Numbered from the stretch's first letter, positions 34,767-44,622 are shown. The stretch: 64,000 bases of DNA from Hyphomicrobium sp. (GCA_016716675.1 JADJVG010000005.1:124001-188000); one strand, 5' to 3'. Notes: a model not told the origin generated them from the letters alone. A program made the numbers and translations.

Positions 34767-36188
34767 TTAAGCGTGTGCCAGCGCCTTGGCGATTTCTTCC
34801 GTCATCTTCTTGGCATCGCCCAGCACCATCACGGTGTTGTCGCGATAGAAGACGGGGTTGTCGATACCGGCATAACCGGAAGCCAGCGAGCGCTTGTTGA
34901 AGAACACCGTCTGCGCCTTCCAAACCTGCAACACCGGCATGCCGTAGATCGGCGAGGACTTGTCATCCTCGGCGGCTGGGTTGACGACGTCGTTGGCGCC
35001 GATCACGTAGACCGCGTCGGCCTGCGCAAACTCGCTGTTGATGTCTTCGAGTTCGAACACTTCGTCATACGGCACGTTGGCTTCGGCGAGCAGCACGTTC
35101 ATGTGGCCCGGCATACGGCCCGCAACCGGATGGATCGCGTACTTCACTTCGACGCCGGCCTTCTTCAGAGTTTCCGCCATTTCGCGCAAGGCGTGCTGAG
35201 CCTGAGCGACGGCCATGCCGTATCCCGGCACGATGATCACCTTGGAGGCGTTCTTCATGACGTAGGCTGCGTCTTCGGCCGAGCCGAGCTTGACGGGCTT
35301 CTGTTCGCCACCACCTGCTGCCGCCGCTGCGGTTTCGCCGCCGAAGCCGCCTGCAATGACCGACAGGAACTGACGGTTCATCGCCTTACACATGATGTAC
35401 GACAGGATGGCGCCCGACGAACCGACGAGCGCACCCGTAATGATGAGCGCAACGTTCGACAGCGTGAAGCCGATGCCGGCTGCAGCCCAACCCGAGTACG
35501 AGTTGAGCATCGACACGACAACCGGCATGTCAGCGCCGCCGATCGGGATGATGATCAGCACGCCGAAGGCGAGCGAAGCGAACACGATCAACCAGAACAG
35601 CAGACCCGAACCGCCTGAAGCGCAGAAGGCGTAAATCAGATAGATGATCAGCAGGCCGAGACCAGCGTTGATGACGTGACGCATCGGCAGCATGATCGGC
35701 TTGCCCGACATGCGGCCCGAAAGTTTGGCGAACGCGATGACCGAACCGGTGAAGGTGATCGCGCCGATCGCTGCACCGATTGCCATTTCCGCGAGGCTCG
35801 CGCCTTTGATGCCGAGCGCCGGATTGGCTGGATCGACCAGAATGTTGAAGGCTGACGGAGCCGACAGCGCACTGGCGGCGACGAACACGGCAGCCAGACC
35901 GACGAGCGAGTGAAACGCCGCGACGAGTTCCGGCATCATGGTCATCGGAATTTCGCGCGCCGTCTTGGCGCCAATGAAGCCGCCGATGCCGAGGCCGACG
36001 ATAATCAGCACCCACGACATGAGCGATGGGTTGGCGATGCCGAGGGTGGTCAATATGGCGATCGTCATGCCGATCATGCCGAGCAAATTGCCCTGGCGCG
36101 ACGTTGCCGGACTTGAAAGCCCGCGCAGGGCCAGAATGAACAGGACGCCCGATGCAAGGTAAAGAAGGGCGGCGAGATTGGCGCTCAT
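34767..36188 (-). CDS. pntB: NAD(P) transhydrogenase subunit beta
   Basis: A 473-residue protein with about nine membrane helices (1-~260) followed by the NADP-binding domain III (VIIVPGYGMAVAQAQHALREM, MPGHMNVLLAEANVPYDEV, GANDVVNPAA, MPVLQVWKAQ). With PntAa and PntAb it forms the proton-driven transhydrogenase making NADPH in the inner membrane. AAGGAAA precedes the ATG, 11 bases after a small gene that splits the usual operon order. Confidence 0.96.
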   Translation of the reverse strand: MSANLAALLYLASGVLFILALRGLSSPATSRQGNLLGMIGMTIAILTTLGIANPSLMSWVLIIVGLGIGGFIGAKTAREIPMTMMPELVAAFHSLVGLAAVFVAASALSAPSAFNILVDPANPALGIKGASLAEMAIGAAIGAITFTGSVIAFAKLSGRMSGKPIMLPMRHVINAGLGLLIIYLIYAFCASGGSGLLFWLIVFASLAFGVLIIIPIGGADMPVVVSMLNSYSGWAAAGIGFTLSNVALIITGALVGSSGAILSYIMCKAMNRQFLSVIAGGFGGETAAAAAGGGEQKPVKLGSAEDAAYVMKNASKVIIVPGYGMAVAQAQHALREMAETLKKAGVEVKYAIHPVAGRMPGHMNVLLAEANVPYDEVFELEDINSEFAQADAVYVIGANDVVNPAAEDDKSSPIYGMPVLQVWKAQTVFFNKRSLASGYAGIDNPVFYRDNTVMVLGDAKKMTEEIAKALAHA

Positions 36189-36199
36189 GTCAGTTTCCT

Positions 36200-36475
36200 T
36201 TATTGGCGGTCGGCCTTGAGCCGAGCCAAAGCGATTTCTGCGTCTTTACGAACCTCGGCTGCATCGGCTTCGTACGGGCTGCCGGGGTCTCGAAGGGCGG
36301 GATCTGGGCAATAGGCTTCAACGGTGAAGAACAGTTGCTCGATGGCTGCGGGACAGGGCGGCCCGAAGCGAGGCTGGGCATTCCACAGTTCGAAAAAGCG
36401 GTCATGGAAAGCGTTGACGTCACAACGCCCATCCACGAACTCTTCGACGAGGTGGAGCCAAGCCGCATCGTTCAA
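36200..36475 (-). CDS. colicin D immunity-like protein inside the pnt operon
   Basis: 91 residues with a TTG start overlapping the pntAb stop (TTGA), ending 11 bases before pntB. The sequence (LVEEFVDGRCDVNAFHDRFF, then IEQLFFTVEAYCPDPALRD, then EVRKDAEIALARL) follows the pattern of the colicin D immunity family: a helix with E-F, E-x-L-F, PD, and a final helix with E-V-R. No toxin gene or colicin gene is nearby. It may serve another protein-binding role. Homology is judged by eye. Confidence 0.6.
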   Translation of the reverse strand: MNDAAWLHLVEEFVDGRCDVNAFHDRFFELWNAQPRFGPPCPAAIEQLFFTVEAYCPDPALRDPGSPYEADAAEVRKDAEIALARLKADRQ

Positions 36476-36882
36476 TGCGCTCCCTCTTTCTTGGCTGGCG
36501 CATCTTTCTTCTTGTACATCGCCAACATGCGGTTGGTGACGAGGAAGCCGCCGAAGATGTTGATGGCCGCCATCACGAGCGCGAGAAAGCCGAACACCTT
36601 AGCCATCACGCTGTCGCTTTCGGTCAATGCCACGCCAACAGCGAGCAGCGCACCGACAACGATCACCGACGAGATGGCGTTGGTGACGCTCATCAACGGC
36701 GTATGAAGCGCCGGCGTCACCGACCAGACGACGAAATAGCCGACGAAAATCGCAATCACGAACACCATGAATTCGAAGACGAACGGACTGACCGCTTCAC
36801 CGGAGGATGCGAAGGCCGCGCCCGGGAATGAGACGGCCGCCAGAGCCAGCGTAGCGATGAGTGTATTGGAAATTCTGGGCAT
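36472..36882 (-). CDS. pntAb: NAD(P) transhydrogenase subunit alpha 2 (PntAb)
   Basis: 136 residues. The membrane part of the alpha subunit has four hydrophobic segments (FVFEFMVFVIAIFVGYFVVW, TPLMSVTNAISSVIVVGAL, then GFLALVMAAINIFGGFLVTNRML). A signal-like N-terminus precedes it. ATG 36882 is preferred because GAGG lies 9-10 bases upstream; the earlier ATG 36897 overlaps the pntAa stop. It belongs to the pnt operon, between pntAa and the immunity-like gene. Confidence 0.92.
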   Translation of the reverse strand: MPRISNTLIATLALAAVSFPGAAFASSGEAVSPFVFEFMVFVIAIFVGYFVVWSVTPALHTPLMSVTNAISSVIVVGALLAVGVALTESDSVMAKVFGFLALVMAAINIFGGFLVTNRMLAMYKKKDAPAKKEGAH

Positions 36883-36893
36883 GGATGTTGTCC

Positions 36894-38033
36894 TCATGGG
36901 CTCTTGGCGGCGAGGTTCGGGTGGACGATCGCGCCCCCCTTGGCAACCAGCGTGCCCTTGATGATGTCGTCGTCCCAATTGACGGCGAAGGTCTTTTCTT
37001 TTTTGTCGAACATCGTCTCAAGGAACGCCAACAGGTTCTTGGAGTAGAGGCTCGACGCGTTGACCGCGATGGTGCCTGCGAGATTGAGCGGCCCGGCGAT
37101 CTTGACGCCGTTCGGCGTCTCGATGGTCTGGCCCGGAACGGTCAGTTCGCAATTGCCGCCGCGCTCGGCCGCAAGATCGACGATCACGGCGCCCGGCTTC
37201 ATGCTCTCGACCATCGCGCGCGTGATGAGTTTCGGCGCCGGGCGGCCCGGAATGAGGGCCGTCGTGACGACGATGTCCTGCAGCTTGATGTGGTTGGCGA
37301 CGAGTTCGGCTTGTTTGGCCTGATACTCAGGGCTCATCGGCTTGGCATAACCGGCAGCTGTCTGTGCTTGCTTGAACTCGTCGTCTTCAACGGCGACGAA
37401 CTTGGCACCAAGCGACTGCACCTGCTCTTTGGTGGCGGGGCGCACGTCGGTTGCAGTGACCTGCGCACCAAGGCGACGGGCCGTTGCAATCGCCTGAAGG
37501 CCGGCAACGCCGACGCCCATGATGAAGGCCTTGGCGGCGGGCACCGTGCCTGCCGGTGTCATCATCATCGGCAGCGCCTGACCGAACATGGCGGCTGCGT
37601 CGACAACGGCTTTATAGCCCGCAAGGTTCGCCTGGCTCGACAGCACGTCCATCGACTGCGCGCGCGTGGTGCGCGGCATGAATTCCATCGAGAAGACCGA
37701 CGCGCCGGTGGCGGCCATCGCATCAAGCGCGGCCCGATCGCCGTATGGGTCGATCATGGCGGCGACGATCGCGCCCGGCTTCAACGCTTTGATCTCGTCG
37801 TCTGACGGCCGGCGGACTTTCATCAGAATGTCAGCACCGGACAATGCGTCGGCGTGACTGACGACTTCGGCGCCAGCGGCGGTATAGGCGTCATCAGAAA
37901 ATCGCGAACGGCTGCCAGCGCCAGATTCGACGCGCACCTTGGCTCCGAGCGCGCCAAACTTTTTCACCGTTTCCGGCGAAACAGCGACGCGCGGCTCATC
38001 TGCCGCTTCCCGGGTGACTGCAATGGTGACCAT
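36894..38033 (-). CDS. pntAa: NAD(P) transhydrogenase subunit alpha 1 (PntAa)
   Basis: 379 residues; the soluble NAD(H)-binding domain I. Features: PRVAVSPETVKKFGALGAKV at the start, YKAVVDAAAMFGQALPMMMTPAGTVPAAK, then the nucleotide-binding GVGVAGLQAIATARRLGAQV, and VVTTALIPGRPAPKLI. ATG 38033 has GGAAG upstream; an ATG at 38045 is less likely. First gene of the leftward pnt operon. Confidence 0.95.
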   Translation of the reverse strand: MVTIAVTREAADEPRVAVSPETVKKFGALGAKVRVESGAGSRSRFSDDAYTAAGAEVVSHADALSGADILMKVRRPSDDEIKALKPGAIVAAMIDPYGDRAALDAMAATGASVFSMEFMPRTTRAQSMDVLSSQANLAGYKAVVDAAAMFGQALPMMMTPAGTVPAAKAFIMGVGVAGLQAIATARRLGAQVTATDVRPATKEQVQSLGAKFVAVEDDEFKQAQTAAGYAKPMSPEYQAKQAELVANHIKLQDIVVTTALIPGRPAPKLITRAMVESMKPGAVIVDLAAERGGNCELTVPGQTIETPNGVKIAGPLNLAGTIAVNASSLYSKNLLAFLETMFDKKEKTFAVNWDDDIIKGTLVAKGGAIVHPNLAAKSP

Positions 38034-38080
38034 GAACGCTTCCATTTAAGGGGGGACGGCCGCAATGTTCGGCCGGATAT

Positions 38081-38113
38081 GAAAAGGGCAGACCGACTGG
38101 ATCGAGTCTGCCC
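38081..38113 (-). terminator. intrinsic terminator after the cox subunit IV gene
   Basis: On the minus strand GGGCAGAC pairs with GTCTGCCC and is followed by TTTTC. It lies 41 bases past the cox subunit IV stop and separates that gene from the pnt operon. Confidence 0.8.
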
Positions 38114-38153
38114 TGGCTCAAGATTGATCAACCAGCGAAACGCCGGAAACACC

Positions 38154-38297
38154 TCAAACCAAGAAAACGAACATGCCGACAAGCAGCACAACCATTGCAC
38201 CGATCGCAGCCTTCGCAAGCGTCAGAAAACCTGCATAGGTCCGGTTGTGTTCAGCGTAGTCCATTTCGGGATGTCCGATAGAAGTTTCGATGCTCAC
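38154..38297 (-). CDS. aa3-type cytochrome c oxidase subunit IV
   Basis: A 47-residue protein with a GTG start and GGAGG 7-8 bases upstream. The sequence has the family signature MDYAEHNRTYAGFLTLAK followed by a single membrane helix (AMVVLLVGMFVFLV). It is the small extra subunit of alphaproteobacterial aa3 oxidase in the inner membrane. Transcribed on its own, with a terminator behind it; the main oxidase genes are not in the window. Confidence 0.85.
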   Translation of the reverse strand: MSIETSIGHPEMDYAEHNRTYAGFLTLAKAAIGAMVVLLVGMFVFLV

Positions 38298-38526
38298 CTT
38301 GAAGCCTCCGCAGGTTGTGGTGGTAATCAATGATTACGGTGCACGATTGCCACTGTGGTAGCCGAAAGGAACGGCGCCTTCAAGGCGCTACAGTCCTGTC
38401 ATTAGGAGAATGACCGAATTTCGTAGCTCCCATATAACCCCTAGTCGCATGCTATCCTGACCTGCCTACCCACTTTGGGCTAACATTTTTGGCATTGATC
38501 AAATTCTAAAGTCACAGGGCCCATGA

Positions 38527-38982
38527 ATGGCACGATCCCTAATAAGTTTGGCGCTTTTGGTTACAATGGCCGGAGTGGCCGGCGCCGCCGAGCAAGGCGA
38601 GGTCCTCCGCTCCCCGACCTGCGAGTGTTGCCATGCTTGGGTTGAGCACATGAAGTCGAATGGCTTCGATCTGACCATGAAGGATCTGCCGCGCAGCGAG
38701 CTAAACCAGCAAAAAGCCCGCCTAGGTATGGGCGGAAAGTATGCCAGCTGCCACACCGCCAAGATCGGCGGCTATGTCATTGAGGGGCATGTTCCAGCGG
38801 CCGACGTCCAACGCCTTTTGGAGACAAAGCCTGATGCGATCGGCCTGAGCGTCCCAGGCATGCCGATTGGTTCGCCCGGCATGGAAGTCGATGGACGGCA
38901 GGACGCCTACGACGTCCTGCTCGTCAAGAAAGACGGCAGCTCCGAAGTGTTCACCCGCCATGAAGCGGTAACAGCGAACTAA
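38527..38982 (+). CDS. DUF411 secreted metal-binding protein
   Basis: 151 residues with a signal peptide (SLALLVTMAGVAGA). The DUF411 core has the metal-thiol motif SPTCECCHAW (~32), KYASCHTAKIGGYVIEGHVP and VPGMPIGSPGMEV. The family is linked to copper or mercury handling in the periplasm. The start ATG 38527 is one of two close ATGs. Its stop overlaps the Kup stop tail to tail by 3 bases. Confidence 0.85.
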   Translation: MARSLISLALLVTMAGVAGAAEQGEVLRSPTCECCHAWVEHMKSNGFDLTMKDLPRSELNQQKARLGMGGKYASCHTAKIGGYVIEGHVPAADVQRLLETKPDAIGLSVPGMPIGSPGMEVDGRQDAYDVLLVKKDGSSEVFTRHEAVTAN

Positions 38983-40892
38983 ACGGCAACCTGGGTACCG
39001 ACCTCAACCACCCGGTCCGTCGGAATCTGGAAGTACGTCGTCGCGTCCTCGGCGCTACCAGCGAGCGCAATATAAAGTCTCTCCTGCCAGCGCGGCATTT
39101 CCGACTTGGTGGTCACACGCAACGAGCGGCGCGACAGAAAGAACGACGTCGCGCCCATGTCGATGTTGCAATCCTTGCGGCGGCAATGCTCCAGGATCTT
39201 CGGCACACTCGGCGTTTCCATGAAGCCGTATCGCGCAATGATCCGGATGAAATGGTCGGATACTCGCTCGACCATGATTCGCTCGTGACGGGCGATGCGC
39301 GGCGTGTCTTCCGTCTTGATGGACAGCAGGATGTTGCGCTCGTGCATGACGCGGTTGTGCTTGAGGTTGTGCATCATCGACGTCGGCGCGGCGTAGGGAT
39401 CTCCCGTCAGGAAGACGGCGGTACCCGGCACGCGATGCGGCGGCTTGGCTTCGAGCTTACGCACCAGCCAATCGAGTTCGGCTTCGTTGCGTTTGGTGAC
39501 CTTGGCCAGCAGCCGCGTGCCGCGCACCCATGTGAACATGATGAGGGCAAGCATGGCGGCGATCGACAGCGGAACCCAACCACCTTCAAAAGTCTTCAGG
39601 ATATTGGCGGCAAAGAACACTTGTTCGATGACCAAGAACGGAATGATCAGCAGGGCCGCGCGCCACATCGGCCACTTCCAGCACTTCCAAATCACGAAGA
39701 AGGCCATCAAGCTGTCGATCACCATGGCAGCGGTAACTGACACGCCGTAGGCAGCGGCCAGGTTCGATGACGAGCGGAACACCAACACGGCTGTCGTCAC
39801 CGCCAGGAACAACGCCCAGTTTACGCGCGGCATATAAATCTGGCCGGCCATGCTTGCCGACGTGTGTCGAATTTCGAGGCGCGGAATGAGACCGAGCTGA
39901 ATGGCCTGTCGCGTCAGCGAGAACGCACCGGTAATCACGGCTTGGCTGGCAATCACGGTCGCCATCGTAGAGAGGATGACCATCGGGATCAGCGCCCATT
40001 CCGGATACAGACGGTAGAATGGATTTTCGAGCGCCGTCGGGTCGGCCATGACGAGTGCACCCTGGCCGAAATAATTGAGCAGCAGCGCCGGGAATACCAG
40101 CATGAACCAGCCGGTCTGGATCGGCCGGCGGCCAAAATGCCCGAGATCGGCATAGAGCGCTTCTGCGCCCGTCGCCGCCAGAAACACAAGCCCCATAATC
40201 GTCAAGCCAACCACTTGATGCTTGGCGACGAAGATGATGCCGTTCAACGGATTGATGGCCGTGAGCACATAGGGGTTGTCCGTAATGTGCATGAGCCCAC
40301 CGAGCCCCAGCACGATAAACCAGATCACGGTGATCGGTCCGAAATAGCGCGCCACACGGTCGGTACCTTGCGACTGCATCCAGAACAACCCGACGAGCAC
40401 CACCAGCGCCACCGGGATCACCAAATGTTCGAACACCGGCGCGACCAGCTTCAACCCTTCAACGGCCGACAACACCGAGATCGCAGGCGTGATGATCGCA
40501 TCGCCGTAGAAGAATGATGCCCCTGCCACGCCGAGAGTGAACAACAGCGGCGCGCTGCGTTTGGCAACCGATTGCCCCAGCGCCATGAGTGCGAACGTAC
40601 CGCCCTCGCCTTTATTGTCGGCACGCAACAGAATGATCACGTACTTGATGGTGACGATGAGGATCAAAACCCACAGGATCATCGACAGTACGCCGATTGT
40701 CGCCTCGCGAATATCGAGGCTTCTATGCGCGGCCGCCGTAATGGCTTCCTTGAACGCATAGAGTGGGCTCGTCCCGATATCTCCGAACACCACACCAATG
40801 GCACCAATCACAAGTGCCCAGTATTTTTGAGGGTGATCCCCGTCGGCTGCGCCGTGATCCGCGCTTGAAGCCGATGCCTGCGTCTGTGCCAT
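38979..40892 (-). CDS. kup: low-affinity potassium transport protein Kup
   Basis: About 637 residues with twelve membrane helices and a soluble C-terminal domain. Diagnostic segments: GVVFGDIGTSPLYAFKEA at the start, ADNKGEGGTFALMALGQS, and DAIITPAISVLSAVEGL. It imports K+ with protons. ATG 40892 follows GAGG at normal spacing; a longer reading to 40931 is possible. It converges with the DUF411 gene. Confidence 0.95.
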   Translation of the reverse strand: MAQTQASASSADHGAADGDHPQKYWALVIGAIGVVFGDIGTSPLYAFKEAITAAAHRSLDIREATIGVLSMILWVLILIVTIKYVIILLRADNKGEGGTFALMALGQSVAKRSAPLLFTLGVAGASFFYGDAIITPAISVLSAVEGLKLVAPVFEHLVIPVALVVLVGLFWMQSQGTDRVARYFGPITVIWFIVLGLGGLMHITDNPYVLTAINPLNGIIFVAKHQVVGLTIMGLVFLAATGAEALYADLGHFGRRPIQTGWFMLVFPALLLNYFGQGALVMADPTALENPFYRLYPEWALIPMVILSTMATVIASQAVITGAFSLTRQAIQLGLIPRLEIRHTSASMAGQIYMPRVNWALFLAVTTAVLVFRSSSNLAAAYGVSVTAAMVIDSLMAFFVIWKCWKWPMWRAALLIIPFLVIEQVFFAANILKTFEGGWVPLSIAAMLALIMFTWVRGTRLLAKVTKRNEAELDWLVRKLEAKPPHRVPGTAVFLTGDPYAAPTSMMHNLKHNRVMHERNILLSIKTEDTPRIARHERIMVERVSDHFIRIIARYGFMETPSVPKILEHCRRKDCNIDMGATSFFLSRRSLRVTTKSEMPRWQERLYIALAGSAEDATTYFQIPTDRVVEVGTQVAV

Positions 40893-41053
40893 CAGGCACC
40901 TCGCCTTTTCTTTAAAGCTGCACTGCAGCAAAGTCGCGGGTGTCTACTCCCACCTGCTGTCATTGGGAAGCGGCAAATTGGTGCCGTGACGTGGCATTCG
41001 CCCTTGACAGGAAGACCTGCCATTGAGTCGCACCCACCCCCTCGTCCAGCGGC

Positions 41054-42922
41054 TCAAACCACCTTATCCATGGCCTCCAGTTCGTCGATCATACCTTCGA
41101 GTACCTTTAGGCCCTTATTCCAGAACTCGGGATCGCGGGCGTCGAGGCCGAACGGCGCGAGAAGTTCCGAGTGGTGCTTGGACCCACCAGCCTTGAGCAT
41201 TTCAAAGTACTTGCCGACGAATCCAGGATGCGCCTCGGCATAGAGCCCGTACAGAGAGTTCACGAGGCAATCCCCAAATGCGTAGGCGTAAACGTAGAAT
41301 GGCGAATGAATGAAGTGCGGAATGTAGGACCAAAACACTTCGTAGCCGGGCTTGAGTTCAATCGCCGGGCCTAGGCTTTCGCGTTGAACTTCCATCCAAA
41401 TTTCATTCAACCGCTCGGATGTCAGCTCGCCCTTGCGGCGTTCCTCGTGGACCTTGCGCTCGAAGCAGTAGAACGCGATCTGGCGCACAACCGTGTTGAT
41501 CATGTCCTCGACCTTGGAGGCCAGCATGGCTTTGCGCTCGCGCTTATCCTTGGCTTCACTGAGCAACGCGCGGAACGTCAGCATCTCGCCGAAGACAGAC
41601 GCGGTTTCGGCCAGCGTCAGCGGCGTCGGTGCCAGCAGCGGACCCTGGTCACGGGCCAGCATCTGGTGAACGCCATGGCCAAGCTCATGGGCGAGCGTCA
41701 TCACATCGCGCGGCTTGCCCAGATAGTTCATCATTACATAGGGATGCACCGAAGGCACGGTGGATGCTGAAAAGGCTCCCGGCGCCTTACCCGGCTTCAC
41801 CGGCGCATCGATCCAATTCTTGTCGAAAAACTCTTTCGCGATGCCAGCCATCTCGGGCGCGAAACCTTTATAGGCGTCGAGCACGATCTTTTCGGCTTCC
41901 GGCCACTTGATCACACGCTCCGGCTTTTCAGGCAGCGGGGCGTTGCGATCCCATGAATTGAGCTTCTTCTTGCCGAGCCATTTGGCCTTCATTTTGTAAT
42001 AGCGGTGCGATGTCCGCGGGTAGGCGGCGCGCACGCTCGCAACAAGCGCATCGACGACGGGCGCTTCGACGCGGTTGGCCAAGTGGCGGCTGTCGGCAAC
42101 GTCCGTGAAGTGCCGCCAGCGGTCGGAGATTTCCTTATCCTTGGCGAGCGTGTTCGTGATCAGCGTGAACAGAGAAATGTTGGCCTTAAAGGTTTTCGCC
42201 AACGCTTCAGAGGCGGCCTTGCGCTTCTTTTCATCCTTATCTGACAGGCGATTGAGCGTCTGCTCAAGGCCGAGCGGCTCCTTCTCGCCCTTCACCTGAA
42301 TCTTCAGGCTCGACATGGTTTCGTTGAACAACCGCGTCCAGCTGGCGCGGCCGGTCTGTGATTTCTCCGTGAACAGTGTCTCGAGCTTTTCGTCGAGCTG
42401 ATGCGGCTTTTCCTTGCGCAGGTCGTGGAACCACGGCGCATAGCGCTTCAGGTCTTTATGCGTGAGGGCTGCGCTCAGCACCGCGTCGTCGATCTGATTG
42501 AGTTCGAGTTCGAAGAAGATCAGATCGGTCGATGTCTTGGTGAGCGATTCCGATACGTCGCCGTAGAATTTGGCACGCGCCGGATCAGCCTGCTTCTGGG
42601 CATAATAGAGCCCCGCATACGACGCCAGCTTGCCCATCAGGTCCGACAGCTTCTCATAGTCTTTGATCGCGACCGCGAGCTGCGCGCCATCCTTCGCCAA
42701 GCCAGCCAGCTTGCCTTGATAGGCAGCCTTCATGCGGGCGGCTTCCTTGGCGGCGGCTGCCTTGTCATGTTCGATTTCCGGCGCGTCGGAAGAGGTGTAG
42801 AGGTCGCTTAAATCCCATTCCGGCATTGCGCCGAGGTCGCTGGCGGCTGTTGTTGTGGCCGCGTCTGCCGCTGCAGCCCCATCAAGATCCAAGCCGGAAA
42901 CGGAAATGTTGGCGCAGCGCAT
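41054..42922 (-). CDS. pepF: M3 family oligoendopeptidase F
   Basis: About 622 residues, the length of M3B peptidases. Zinc-site motif AHELGHGVHQ near residue 380 supplies both His and the catalytic Glu. The helical N-terminal region (LSDLYTSSDAPEIEHD onwards) and the C-terminal FVGKYFEMLKAGGSKHH are typical. It degrades oligopeptides in the cytoplasm. ATG 42922 has GAGG seven bases upstream; an earlier start to 43006 looks non-coding. Confidence 0.9.
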   Translation of the reverse strand: MRCANISVSGLDLDGAAAADAATTTAASDLGAMPEWDLSDLYTSSDAPEIEHDKAAAAKEAARMKAAYQGKLAGLAKDGAQLAVAIKDYEKLSDLMGKLASYAGLYYAQKQADPARAKFYGDVSESLTKTSTDLIFFELELNQIDDAVLSAALTHKDLKRYAPWFHDLRKEKPHQLDEKLETLFTEKSQTGRASWTRLFNETMSSLKIQVKGEKEPLGLEQTLNRLSDKDEKKRKAASEALAKTFKANISLFTLITNTLAKDKEISDRWRHFTDVADSRHLANRVEAPVVDALVASVRAAYPRTSHRYYKMKAKWLGKKKLNSWDRNAPLPEKPERVIKWPEAEKIVLDAYKGFAPEMAGIAKEFFDKNWIDAPVKPGKAPGAFSASTVPSVHPYVMMNYLGKPRDVMTLAHELGHGVHQMLARDQGPLLAPTPLTLAETASVFGEMLTFRALLSEAKDKRERKAMLASKVEDMINTVVRQIAFYCFERKVHEERRKGELTSERLNEIWMEVQRESLGPAIELKPGYEVFWSYIPHFIHSPFYVYAYAFGDCLVNSLYGLYAEAHPGFVGKYFEMLKAGGSKHHSELLAPFGLDARDPEFWNKGLKVLEGMIDELEAMDKVV

Positions 42923-43195
42923 CACAAGCCTCATGTCGAATTTCAAATCACGGAAGCGGAGGCCTACCACAACAGGCCCCAGATGAAAATGCGCGCTCCA
43001 TTCCACGGCGCAGCGCCTGACACGTCGCCCCGAACACCACTATATCAGCCGTTCTCGCGGCACCCTCCCAGAGCGCGCGCCACCGCCACCCCCGCGACGC
43101 TGCGTTGAATGCGCCACGTAAAGACTCCGGGATGACGCGCGCCGCGCCGCTGTGCTATCGAAGCCAAAACCATCAGCAAAACCAACAGTGACCCA

Positions 43196-44587
43196 ATGAG
43201 CAAATCCCGCACCGAGACCGACACCTTTGGCCCGATCGAAGTCGCCGCCGACAAATATTGGGGCGCACAGGCCGAGCGCAGTCTCGGCAATTTCAAGATC
43301 GGCTGGGAAAAGCAGCCAGCGCCGATCATCCGCGCACTCGGCATCGTCAAGCGGGCGGCGGCCGAGACCAACATGGCGCTCGGCAAACTCGATCAGAAGC
43401 TCGGCGAGACGATCATCAAGGCGGCTCAAGAGGTCATCGACGGCAAGCTGAACGACCATTTCCCGCTCGTCGTCTGGCAGACCGGCTCGGGCACGCAGTC
43501 GAACATGAACGCCAACGAGGTGATCTCGAACCGCGCCATCGAGATGCTCGGCGGCGAGATGGGCTCGAAGAAGCCGGTCCACCCGAACGACCACGTCAAC
43601 ATGAGCCAGTCGTCGAACGACACCTATCCGACGGCCATGCACATCGCCTGCGCCGAAGAGGTCGTGCATCGGCTGATCCCGGCCCTGCAGAAATTGCGCG
43701 CCGCGCTCGACGCCAAGGCCACGGCCTGGAAGGACATCATCAAGATCGGCCGCACGCACACCCAGGACGCGACGCCGCTGACGCTTGGCCAGGAATTCTC
43801 CGGCTACACACAGCAGATCGACAACGGCATCCGGCGCATCGAGCAGACGCTGCCGATGCTGATGGAACTGGCGCAGGGCGGCACCGCGGTCGGCACCGGC
43901 CTCGCGTCGCCTGCCGGCTTCGCCGAGAAGGTCGCCAAGCAGATCGCAGCCATCACCGGCCTGCCCTTCACCTCCGCGCCCAACAAGTTCGAGGCGCTGG
44001 CCGCCCACGACGCGATGGTGATGACGCACGGCGCCATCACCACGGTCGCCATGAGCTGCTTCAAGATCGCCAACGACATCCGCTTCCTGGGCTCGGGCCC
44101 GCGCGCCGGCCTCGGCGAACTGGCGCTGCCCGAGAACGAGCCGGGCTCGTCGATCATGCCGGGCAAGGTCAACCCGACCCAGTGCGAAGCGCTGACCCAG
44201 GTCGCCGCCCACATCCACGGCAACAACGCCGCGATCGGCTTTGCCGGCAGCCAGGGCCACTTCGAACTGAACGTCTTCAATCCGATGATGGCCTACAACT
44301 TCCTGCAGTCGGTGCGCCTGCTGGCGGATGCCGCCGTGTCGTTCACCGACAACTGCGTCGTGGGCATCGAGCCGCGCCTCGACAACATCGCCGAGGGCCT
44401 CGCCAACTCGCTGATGCTGGTCACGCCGCTCAAGGAAAAGTACGGCTACGACCGCGCCGCCAAGATCGCCAAGACCGCGCACAAGAACGGCACGACGCTC
44501 CGCGAAGAAGCGATCGCTGCAGGCATTTCGGCAGAGGATTTCGACGCGATTGTCCGGCCGGAGAAAATGATTGGACCGGACGCTTAA
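43196..44587 (+). CDS. fumC: class II fumarate hydratase
   Basis: 463 residues, the standard class II length. Active-site segments: GSGTQSNMNANEVI, HPNDHVNMSQSSNDTYPTAMH, KIGRTHTQDATPLTL and the signature GSSIMPGKVNPTQCE. It hydrates fumarate to malate in the TCA cycle as a tetramer. GC content, especially at third positions, is visibly higher than in surrounding genes until about 44500. It is followed by two small genes that often travel with fumC in this order. Confidence 0.96.
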   Translation: MSKSRTETDTFGPIEVAADKYWGAQAERSLGNFKIGWEKQPAPIIRALGIVKRAAAETNMALGKLDQKLGETIIKAAQEVIDGKLNDHFPLVVWQTGSGTQSNMNANEVISNRAIEMLGGEMGSKKPVHPNDHVNMSQSSNDTYPTAMHIACAEEVVHRLIPALQKLRAALDAKATAWKDIIKIGRTHTQDATPLTLGQEFSGYTQQIDNGIRRIEQTLPMLMELAQGGTAVGTGLASPAGFAEKVAKQIAAITGLPFTSAPNKFEALAAHDAMVMTHGAITTVAMSCFKIANDIRFLGSGPRAGLGELALPENEPGSSIMPGKVNPTQCEALTQVAAHIHGNNAAIGFAGSQGHFELNVFNPMMAYNFLQSVRLLADAAVSFTDNCVVGIEPRLDNIAEGLANSLMLVTPLKEKYGYDRAAKIAKTAHKNGTTLREEAIAAGISAEDFDAIVRPEKMIGPDA

Positions 44588-44622
44588 TCAGGCGCCACTG
44601 TGGACAGTGAGGACCGCTTGCC

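Noticed and set aside
43258..44610. A 450-codon open frame over fumC, plus a 480-codon frame on the other strand (43040-44482)
   Set aside because: Both are shadows of the GC-rich fumC frame; neither resembles a known family and fumC itself is complete.
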